Below are positions 15,964 through 21,478 of a stretch of 21,478 nt of DNA, piece after piece. Below the pieces are notes generated by a model. It had not been told where the DNA came from. It saw only the letters and a program-made list of their open reading frames with translations, and did no database searches. The translations under genes were made by a program, and so were the position numbers. Positions within the stretch are counted from its first letter, which is position 1; every line of letters starts with the position of its first letter. This DNA comes from DATARH01 sp046724035 (GTDB lineage Bacteria; Pseudomonadota; Alphaproteobacteria; ATCC43930; CGMCC-115725), in NCBI GenBank assembly GCA_046724035.1, contig JBKOVT010000362.1, positions 1 through 21,478 of the forward strand, read 5' to 3'.

Positions 15964-16722
15964 TCAGAGGTGCCGCCCGGCATCGACCGCGATGATCGAC
16001 CCGGTGGTATGCGTCAGATGGGTGACGCAGGAGATGACCGCCAGGGCAACATCCTCCGGCTCGATCGCCCGTTTTAGCGGCGTGGCCATCGCGGCCTTGG
16101 CCATCATCTCCTCGGTGCGGCCCGGAACAAAGCCGGTATGAACCATGCCGGGCGCGACGACGATGACGCGGATTTCGGGCCCGAGCACACGCGCCAACGA
16201 CAGGCTCATCGTATTGAGCGCCGCCTTCGAGGCGGCATAGATCATCGAGCTGCCGGTGCCGGATTGCGCCGCGCCTGAGGAGATGTTGACGATGACCCCG
16301 TCGCCCGACTCGCGCAGCAGCAGCGCGAAGGCGCGGATCGTTGCGAAGACGCCGCGCACATTGGCGGTCAGCACCTGGTCGATGAGCTCATCGGTAAGCG
16401 CTTCGAGATCGTGGTGCGCCACCATGCGGGTAAACCCGGCGGAATTGACGAGGATGTCGGCGCGGCCGAATTCCTCCCGGACCGCCGCGGCGGCCTTCCT
16501 TATCTCGCCGCTATCCTCGAGCGGTAAGCGCATCGCCTTGTGACCCCGGCCGGCGAGGCTCTCGACGACCGCCTTGGCGCGGTCGGCCCCCTGGTTGTAG
16601 CCGACGACGACCCGCGCCCCGGCCTCGGCAAAGAGCCGCGCGCTGGCGGCGCCGATCCCGCTGCTGGCGCCGGTGATGACCGCGACCTTGCCTGTCAAAT
16701 CCTTGCCGATCGCTGCCACCAT
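15964..16722 (-). CDS. Short-chain dehydrogenase/reductase (SDR)
   Basis: A classical SDR oxidoreductase of 252 residues that uses NAD(P)H. The cofactor motif TGASSGIG is at 17-24 and NSAG at 93-96. The catalytic Ser lies in NISSG (about 148), and Tyr/Lys in YAASK (162-166). The C-terminal part, VIVVAPGMVHTGF and the GSIIAVDAGRHL ending, is typical of FabG-like members. The acidic residue expected after strand 2 of NAD-specific enzymes is not seen (VVVGYNQGADRAK), which leans towards NADP but is not proof. The substrate is unknown. It lies seven bases upstream of glnD on the same strand, which suggests co-transcription. A purine-rich GGGGAGAG site precedes the start. Confidence 0.93.
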   Translation of the reverse strand: MVAAIGKDLTGKVAVITGASSGIGAASARLFAEAGARVVVGYNQGADRAKAVVESLAGRGHKAMRLPLEDSGEIRKAAAAVREEFGRADILVNSAGFTRMVAHHDLEALTDELIDQVLTANVRGVFATIRAFALLLRESGDGVIVNISSGAAQSGTGSSMIYAASKAALNTMSLSLARVLGPEIRVIVVAPGMVHTGFVPGRTEEMMAKAAMATPLKRAIEPEDVALAVISCVTHLTHTTGSIIAVDAGRHL

Positions 16723-16820
16723 CCCTGCTCTCCCCGAAAGCTGTTCGAGGCGTCGATGCTACGCATGCTCTCGGGATATTGTCACCGGCTTCGGCCGGAT
16801 GAAGGGCATAGGCTCGCGCG
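16723..16820. promoter_or_regulatory. Divergent intergenic region between SDR and TSUP genes
   Basis: This 98-bp gap separates two divergent genes and so must hold both promoters. I see no convincing -35/-10 pair. A short GC-rich self-complementary stretch (CCGGCTTCGGCCGG, 16783-16796) is present but weak as a structure. Listed for completeness. Confidence 0.3.
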
Positions 16821-17582
16821 ATGATCGCGGCGGTGGAGCGGATTTTGGCGGCGGGGGCGCTGGGCGTCGTCTCGGGCCTGTTTGGGGGCCTGTTCGGGAT
16901 CGGGGGCGGCGTGCTCGCGATCCCGCTGCTCGGTCTCGCCTACGGGCTGCACCAACAGATGGCGCAAGGGACGGTCCTCGTCATGGTCGTCCCGAATGTG
17001 CTGTTCGGCCTCTGGGGCTATCGCCGGCGCGTCGGGGTCGATTTGCGCATGGGCGCGACCCTCGCCTTAACCGCAACCGTTTCGACCTACCCGGCGGCAC
17101 ATCTCGCGACCGAGCTCGACCCGCATGGACTGCGGCTCGCCTTTGCCGCCTTCCTCGCCATCCTCGCCGCGCTGATCGCATATCGCAGCCGACAAGCGGC
17201 CGCCATTGCGCCGGCGCGGCCGCCGCTCGCCTGGGGGTGGACGGCGCTCGTCGGGGTGGCCGGCGGGATTGTCTCGGGGCTGTTTGGGGTTGGCGGCGCT
17301 TTTATTGTGCCGCCGGCATTGACGGCGTTCTTCGGGCTGCGCCAGATCGAGGCGCAAGGACTGGCATTGGCGTTGGTCTCGCCGGTGACACTGGTCGCGC
17401 TGGTGACCTATGCGCGAGCCGGCGAGGTGGATTGGGGGCTCGGCATCCCGTTGGCGGTCGGCGGCATCGCGGCGATCCCGGCCGGTGTCGCCGCCGCCTA
17501 TCGGCTGCCCGAGCGCGGCCTGCGCCTCGCCTTCTGCGGCCTGTTATTCGTGACCGCCGTGCTGCTCGCGCTGCACGGGTAA
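16821..17582 (+). CDS. TauE/SafE (TSUP) family membrane transporter
   Basis: A predicted inner-membrane protein of 253 residues in the TSUP family, whose members move sulfite, sulfoacetate, taurine-derived sulfur compounds or other organic anions. The hydrophobic segments form two related halves. Each starts with the same signature: GVVSGLFGGLFGIGGGVLAIPLL near the N-terminus and GGIVSGLFGVGGAFIVPPAL in the middle, the duplicated loop-helix typical of this family. About seven to eight membrane segments are likely. There is no sulfur metabolism gene next to it, so the substrate cannot be guessed from context. It converges on the toxin gene with 29 bp between the stops and no clear terminator. 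Confidence 0.93.
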   Translation: MIAAVERILAAGALGVVSGLFGGLFGIGGGVLAIPLLGLAYGLHQQMAQGTVLVMVVPNVLFGLWGYRRRVGVDLRMGATLALTATVSTYPAAHLATELDPHGLRLAFAAFLAILAALIAYRSRQAAAIAPARPPLAWGWTALVGVAGGIVSGLFGVGGAFIVPPALTAFFGLRQIEAQGLALALVSPVTLVALVTYARAGEVDWGLGIPLAVGGIAAIPAGVAAAYRLPERGLRLAFCGLLFVTAVLLALHG

Positions 17583-17611
17583 GCACTGCGGAAACGCCTT
17601 TTCTGACGACA

Positions 17612-18004
17612 CTATCCTGCGCCTTCGGCCGTGTTCTGGCCTAGCCAAGACGCGAAACCCGCCTCGTCCACCGTGCCGTCCGCGAGCGCCAGCATGACCG
17701 TCACGATCGCCTCGTCCGTCGCCGCCACCTCCCAACCATGGTCCAGCAGAAACAGCGCCGCGGCGAGAAATGCCACGCGCTTGTTGCCGTCGACAAAAGG
17801 ATGATCGCGAATGATGCCGAAGGCGTAAGCGGCGGCTAATTCGAACGCGGTCGCTAGGCTGTACGCCGCCCGATTTTTCGGCCGCGCGAGGGCCGATTCC
17901 AGCAGAGCGATATCGCGGATTCCCGGTCTGCCGCCATGCTCGGCCAGCTGCTCGTCATGGATCGCGAGGATGACCTCTATGGTCAACCATCGCCACTCGC
18001 TCAC
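17612..18004 (-). CDS. doc: Death-on-curing (Doc) family toxin
   Basis: A Fic-fold toxin of 130 residues. The active-site motif HPFVDGNKR (68-76) has Lys in place of the second Gly of AMPylating Fic enzymes (GNGR). This is the Doc pattern, whose P1 phage member phosphorylates and inactivates elongation factor EF-Tu. The preceding segment, ALLESALARP and then FELAAAYAFGIIRDHPF, is also typical. The GTG start overlaps the antitoxin stop by 4 bp (GTGA), so the toxin is translated after the antitoxin. Length and key residues are intact, so it is probably functional. The gene symbol is by family. Confidence 0.93.
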   Translation of the reverse strand: MSEWRWLTIEVILAIHDEQLAEHGGRPGIRDIALLESALARPKNRAAYSLATAFELAAAYAFGIIRDHPFVDGNKRVAFLAAALFLLDHGWEVAATDEAIVTVMLALADGTVDEAGFASWLGQNTAEGAG

Positions 18005-18225
18005 CGGGCCAGCTCGCGCAGCGCTTTGCGATGTTTTTTCATCAGCTTGCGCGCGAGACCCATCTGCCGCTCGAAGGCGGGATCGTAGGGTGTGATGCGA
18101 AATCCGTCGGGCGTCTCGGTCAGATAAACCGTATCTCCCTGCTCGACGCGGAGCTTGGCGAGCGCCTCTTTCGGCAACAGAAGCCCGGCAGAGTTGCCGA
18201 CTTTAGTGATTTTGAGCGTGAGCAT
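18001..18225 (-). CDS. AbrB/MazE-type antitoxin
   Basis: A small antitoxin of 74 residues. The N-terminal half, KITKVGNSAGLLLPKEAL then LRVEQGDTVYL, is the swapped-hairpin AbrB/SpoVT DNA-binding fold. The C-terminal third (FERQMGLARKLMKKHRKALREL) is charged and helical and is the likely toxin-binding arm. It is the first gene of a two-gene operon with the Doc toxin, and such proteins usually repress their own promoter. A GTGAAAG ribosome site precedes the ATG. The palindromic AT-rich site just upstream (18235-18260) is a good candidate operator. Confidence 0.92.
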   Translation of the reverse strand: MLTLKITKVGNSAGLLLPKEALAKLRVEQGDTVYLTETPDGFRITPYDPAFERQMGLARKLMKKHRKALRELAR

Positions 18226-18234
18226 CTTTCACCC

Positions 18235-18260
18235 AACGATCTAACGATCGTTATAACATA
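18235..18260 (-). promoter_or_regulatory. Operator/promoter candidate of the toxin-antitoxin operon
   Basis: AACGATC occurs twice in tandem (18235-18241, 18243-18249). The second copy is part of the perfect palindrome AACGATCGTT (18243-18252), which abuts the palindrome GTTATAAC (18250-18257). On the minus strand, TATGTT or TTATAA could serve as the -10. No clear -35 is visible. Palindromes overlapping a -10 just upstream of an AbrB-type antitoxin suggest autoregulation. Confidence 0.5.
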
Positions 18261-18299
18261 GTGCTGATTGGGCCACCGGGAAAGGGCCGGCGTTTCAAA

Positions 18300-19079
18300 T
18301 CAGCGGCGCAGCACCAGGAGTTGCTTGATCTCGGCGATGGCCTTGGCCGGATTGAGGTTTTTTGGGCAGGTCTTGGTGCAGTTCAGGATCGTGTGGCAGC
18401 GGTAGAGGCGAAACGGGTCTTCGAGCGCGTCAAGCCGGCCGCCGGTCTTCTCGTCGCGGCTGTCGGCGATCCAGCGATAAGCTTGCAACAATACCGCCGG
18501 GCCGAGATAGCGGTCGCCATTCCACCAGTAGGACGGGCAGGCGGTCGAGCAGCAGAAACACAGAATGCATTCCCACAATCCATCGAGCTTCTCGCGTTCC
18601 TCGATCGATTGCGGCCGCTCCTTGTCGGGCGGCGCCGTGCTCTCGGTCTGCAGCCAAGGCTGGATCGAGCGATACTGCGCGTAGATGTGCGTCAAATCCG
18701 GGACGAGGTCCTTGACGACCGGCATGTGCGGCAGCGGATAAATCCGGATATCGCCCTTGATGTCGTCGATCGCCTTGATGCAGGCGAGTGTATTGACGCC
18801 GTCGATGTTCATCGCGCAGGAGCCGCACACACCCTCGCGGCAGGAGCGGCGAAATGTCAGTGTCGTGTCGATCTCATTCTTAATCTTGATCAGCGCGTCG
18901 AGAACCATCGGCGCGGTATCGGCCTGGTCGATTGTGTACGTATCGAGCGTCGGGTTCTCTCCGTCATCGGGGTTCCAGCGATAGACGCGAAAATTCCGCG
19001 GCCGCTTTGGGCTGGCCGGCGCCGGCCAGGTCTTGCCGGTGCCGATCTTCGAATTCGCGGGAAGCGAAAATTCCGCCAT
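18300..19079 (-). CDS. sdhB: Succinate dehydrogenase iron-sulfur subunit
   Basis: The electron-transfer subunit of respiratory complex II, passing electrons from SdhA to quinone. It has 259 residues. The 2Fe-2S ligands are C80, C85, C88 and C100 (CREGVCGSC ... LAC). The second domain has CILCFCCSTACP (from C171) and, near 228-239, CHTILNCTKTCP, which together hold the 4Fe-4S and 3Fe-4S clusters. The quinone-site segment PSYWWNGDRYLGPAVLLQAYRW is typical (only key residues noted here: the W pair and the Arg). It starts one base after the sdhA stop (TGA-C-ATG) and is the last gene of the operon. No convincing terminator is visible after it. Confidence 0.98.
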   Translation of the reverse strand: MAEFSLPANSKIGTGKTWPAPASPKRPRNFRVYRWNPDDGENPTLDTYTIDQADTAPMVLDALIKIKNEIDTTLTFRRSCREGVCGSCAMNIDGVNTLACIKAIDDIKGDIRIYPLPHMPVVKDLVPDLTHIYAQYRSIQPWLQTESTAPPDKERPQSIEEREKLDGLWECILCFCCSTACPSYWWNGDRYLGPAVLLQAYRWIADSRDEKTGGRLDALEDPFRLYRCHTILNCTKTCPKNLNPAKAIAEIKQLLVLRR

Positions 19080-19080
19080 G

Positions 19081-20874
19081 TCAGTAGCTGCGCGCCTTGG
19101 GCGGGAAAGCTTGCACCTCGTTCGACAAGGTGTAGAGGTGCACCGGGCGATAGCCGATCGTCACCTTGCCGCCGCCATCGAGCCACGCGACGGTGTGCTT
19201 CAGCCAGTTCACGTCGTCGCGCTCGGGGAAATCGTCACGCGCATGCGCGCCGCGGCTTTCGGTGCGGTTCTCGGCCGAATGCAATGCCACGACTGCTTGC
19301 TCCAGCAGGTTCTGCAATTCGAGCGCTTCCATCAGATCGCTGTTCCAGATCATCGAGCGGTCGGCGATCGCGAGATCGCCAAAGCTCTTCGCGACACCAT
19401 CGATCTTGCCGACCCCGTCGCGCAAAACCTCGGCGGTGCGGAACACCGCGCAATTGTTTTGCATCGTGCGCTGCATATCGACGCGGATCTCGGCGGTCTT
19501 GCGGCTGCCCTTCGCGTGACGGATGCGGTCAAGCCGAGCTATTGCCTCTTCGCCGGCAGCGTCCGGCAATGGCGCGTGCGTCGAGCCGGGACGTACCAGC
19601 TCAAGGGCGCGATGCGCCGCCGCGCGCCCGAACACGACAATGTCCAACAGCGAATTGCAGCCGAGCCGATTGGCGCCGTGCACCGAGACACAAGCCGCTT
19701 CGCCGACGGCCATCAGCCCCGACACGACCGCGTCGGGATCGCTCTCGGTCGGGCGGATGACCTCGCCGCGATAATTCGTCGGGATGCCGCCCATGTCGTA
19801 ATGCACCGTCGGCAGGACGGGGATCGGCTCCCGCGTGACATCGACGCCGGAAAAGATCTTGGCGGTCTCCGAGATGCCGGGCAGACGCTGATGCAGCATC
19901 GCCGGGTCGAGATGCTCGAGATGCAGCAGGATGTGATCCTTCTGCGGGCCACAGCCGCGCCCCTCGAAGATCTCGATCGTCATCGCCCGGCTGACGACAT
20001 CGCGCGATGCGAGGTCTTTGGCATGAGGCGCATAGCGCTCCATAAAACGCTCGCCCTCGCTGTTCGTCAGATACCCGCCCTCGCCGCGCGCGCCCTCCGT
20101 GATCAGACAACCGGCGCCATAAATGCCGGTCGGGTGAAACTGAATGAACTCCATATCCTGGAGCGGCAGCCCGGCGCGCAACACCATGGCGTTCCCGTCG
20201 CCGGTGCAGGTATGCGCCGAAGTGCAGGTCAGATAGGTGCGGCCGTACCCGCCGGTGGCGAGGATGACCATATGGGCGCGGAACCGATGGATCGACCCGT
20301 CCTCCAAATTCCACGCCATGACGCCGCGGCAGACGCCCTCATCATCCATGATCAGGTCGAGCGCGAAATACTCGACAAAGAACTCGGCGTTGTGCCGCAA
20401 CGATTGCTGATAAAGCGTGTGAATGATCGCGTGACCGGTGCGGTCGGCGGCGGCGCAGGCGCGGTTCGCCGGCGCCCCGTCGCCGAATTCCTTCATGTGA
20501 CCGCCAAACGGCCGCTGATAGATCTGGCCCAGTTCGGTGCGCGAGAACGGCACGCCGAAATGCTCGAGCTCGATGACTGCGGGGATCGCCTGACGGCACA
20601 TATATTCGATCGCATCCTGGTCGCCGAGCCAGTCCGAGCCCTTGACCGTGTCGTACATATGCCAGCGCCAGTCATCATCGCTCATATTGCCGAGCGCGGC
20701 GGCGATGCCGCCTTGCGCCGAGACGGTATGGCTGCGGGTCGGAAACACCTTTGAGATGCAGGCGGTCTTCAAGCCTTCAAGCGTTGTGCCCAATGTCGCG
20801 CGCAACCCGGCGCCGCCGGCGCCGACGACGACGACGTCATAAGTGTGTTCGGTGATCGGGTAAGCGGCGGGCAT
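19081..20874 (-). CDS. sdhA: Succinate dehydrogenase flavoprotein subunit
   Basis: The catalytic subunit that oxidises succinate to fumarate with covalently bound FAD, in the TCA cycle and respiratory chain on the cytoplasmic face of the membrane. It has 597 residues. The dinucleotide fold DVVVVGAGGAGLRA is at 13-26. FPTRSHTVSAQGG (44-56) contains the FAD-linking His49. Further on are QFHPTGIYGAGCLITEGARGEGG (catalytic Arg region) and the NRLGCNSLLDIVVFGRAA block near the end of the FAD domain. A CGGAG ribosome site precedes the ATG, 24 bp after the sdhD stop. Long open frames on the opposite strand here are codon-bias shadows. Confidence 0.98.
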   Translation of the reverse strand: MPAAYPITEHTYDVVVVGAGGAGLRATLGTTLEGLKTACISKVFPTRSHTVSAQGGIAAALGNMSDDDWRWHMYDTVKGSDWLGDQDAIEYMCRQAIPAVIELEHFGVPFSRTELGQIYQRPFGGHMKEFGDGAPANRACAAADRTGHAIIHTLYQQSLRHNAEFFVEYFALDLIMDDEGVCRGVMAWNLEDGSIHRFRAHMVILATGGYGRTYLTCTSAHTCTGDGNAMVLRAGLPLQDMEFIQFHPTGIYGAGCLITEGARGEGGYLTNSEGERFMERYAPHAKDLASRDVVSRAMTIEIFEGRGCGPQKDHILLHLEHLDPAMLHQRLPGISETAKIFSGVDVTREPIPVLPTVHYDMGGIPTNYRGEVIRPTESDPDAVVSGLMAVGEAACVSVHGANRLGCNSLLDIVVFGRAAAHRALELVRPGSTHAPLPDAAGEEAIARLDRIRHAKGSRKTAEIRVDMQRTMQNNCAVFRTAEVLRDGVGKIDGVAKSFGDLAIADRSMIWNSDLMEALELQNLLEQAVVALHSAENRTESRGAHARDDFPERDDVNWLKHTVAWLDGGGKVTIGYRPVHLYTLSNEVQAFPPKARSY

Positions 20875-20898
20875 CTTCAGCTCCGGAATTCGCTTCGG

Positions 20899-21300
20899 TC
20901 AGGCGCCAAGCGCCAGGTTGAGCACGGCGAGGATGCCGCGCACCGCAAAGAGGACGCAGAGGAGGCGCATGGCCAGCAATCCGGCCAACCGCGCCCACTC
21001 GCGTTCGACATAGTCCTCGATGACCACCTGCAGGCCGAGCGCCGTATGGTAAAAGGTCGCGATCAGCAGCAGGATCAGAAAGATCGCCGTTATCGGGTTC
21101 CTGACCCAGGCGACGAACGCCGCATGGTCAGCACCGGCCAGACCAATCACCCCAATGACAAACCATACGGTCAGCGGCACGAGCGCCAGCGCGCTGACCC
21201 GCTGACGCCACCAATGAGTGACCCCTTCCTTGGCGGAGCCCAGACCGATCGCGCGCCCCAAAGGCGAACGCATCGGCGCGTGCGTGTGGTGTTCGGTCAT
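20899..21300 (-). CDS. sdhD: Succinate dehydrogenase membrane anchor subunit SdhD
   Basis: A membrane anchor of complex II, which with SdhC binds heme b and quinone. I chose the ATG at 21300 (MTEHHTHAPMRSPLG, 133 residues), one base after the sdhC stop, over an in-frame start at 21342 that lies inside sdhC. Three hydrophobic segments are visible, at about 40-58 (ALVPLTVWFVIGVIGL), 67-88 (ITAIFLILLLIATFYH) and 105-130. The motif YHTALGLQVVIEDYV after the second segment is the SdhD hallmark; its His is near the heme. Confidence 0.95.
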   Translation of the reverse strand: MTEHHTHAPMRSPLGRAIGLGSAKEGVTHWWRQRVSALALVPLTVWFVIGVIGLAGADHAAFVAWVRNPITAIFLILLLIATFYHTALGLQVVIEDYVEREWARLAGLLAMRLLCVLFAVRGILAVLNLALGA

Positions 21301-21301
21301 G

Positions 21302-21478
21302 TCAGTGAGGCCAATGCGCCAGGCCGGCCACCCAGCTGACAATGGTCAGTGCCGCCGTCGCGCCGAGGACGATCCAGCCGCCGGTATAGACGCCACCGAG
21401 TTCGAGGCCGTAGCCGGTATCCCAAAGCAGATGCCGGATCCCGTTGCACAGATGGTAGTAGAGCGACACGCTCCATCC
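21302..21478 (-). CDS. sdhC: Succinate dehydrogenase cytochrome b556 subunit SdhC, C-terminal fragment
   Basis: Only the last 58 codons are in the window; the gene continues past the right edge. Translating the minus strand gives YYHLCNGIRHLLWDTGYG followed by a final hydrophobic segment (GGWIVLGATAALTIVSWVAG) and a WPH terminus. The HxxxGIRHLxWD pattern is the SdhC signature, with the first His expected to ligate heme b. The stop (TGA, 21304-21302) is followed after one base by the sdhD ATG. The fragment has no start in the window but is well supported by motif and by its place at the head of sdhDAB. Confidence 0.93.
   Translation of the reverse strand, partial: GWSVSLYYHLCNGIRHLLWDTGYGLELGGVYTGGWIVLGATAALTIVSWVAGLAHWPH

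Noticed and set aside
16783..16796. CCGGCTTCGGCCGG as another copy of the palindrome found in the deacetylase gene
   Set aside because: The loop and stem sequences differ from the GCCCCGGC-GAAA unit, and such short GC palindromes are expected by chance at this base composition.
18261..18299. Possible terminator after sdhB
   Set aside because: Only 4-5 bp CCGG-type pairings without a T-run are found, too weak to call.
19033..20754. A 573-codon open frame on the plus strand opposite sdhA
   Set aside because: It is antisense to a motif-complete SdhA. High third-position GC in this genome creates long open antisense frames, and the translation shows no recognisable domain.

Overview
The window is GC-rich, gene-dense bacterial DNA with the gene content of an alphaproteobacterium. 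The evidence is an sdhC-sdhD-sdhA-sdhB operon, a dnaK-dnaJ pair without grpE, a full-length GlnD of about 928 residues, and very high G+C at third codon positions. The order (Hyphomicrobiales-like or Rhodospirillales-like) cannot be settled from this sequence alone. There are no rRNA or tRNA genes, no CRISPR array and no transposase.

Left third (1-8918, + strand): one tightly packed operon of nine genes that begins upstream of the window. It holds four consecutive CgeB-like GT-B glycosyltransferases (the first lacks its 5' end), an RmlA-like sugar-1-phosphate nucleotidyltransferase, a CmoB/DUF1698-like methyltransferase, a clan-A-type glycoside hydrolase-like protein whose barrel strands are in permuted order, a PIG-L/LmbE N-deacetylase, and a GT4 glycosyltransferase. 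Every junction is an overlap of 1-4 bp or a gap of 3-5 bp, so the genes are probably co-translated and build one glycoconjugate. No transporter, polymerase or lipid-carrier gene is in view, so the product is unknown. The deacetylase gene carries an in-frame pair of inverted palindromes that looks like a REPIN-type insertion.

Middle (8879-13164): a minus-strand DUF1848 protein with a C-terminal radical-SAM-like cysteine cluster overlaps the end of the glycan operon tail to tail by 40 bp. A 177-bp divergent region containing an inverted repeat separates it from the chaperone genes dnaK and dnaJ. A strong hairpin lies between those two.

Right part (13170-21478): glnD and an upstream short-chain dehydrogenase form a minus-strand pair that abuts dnaJ. 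Then come a TauE/SafE (TSUP) membrane protein on the plus strand, a two-gene AbrB-Doc toxin-antitoxin operon on the minus strand with a palindromic operator-like site, and the succinate dehydrogenase operon on the minus strand. The sdhC gene is cut by the right end of the window and was recognised from its C-terminal 58 residues.

The most unusual items are the glycan operon as a whole, the permuted hydrolase within it, the palindrome pair inside the deacetylase gene, and the DUF1848 protein.
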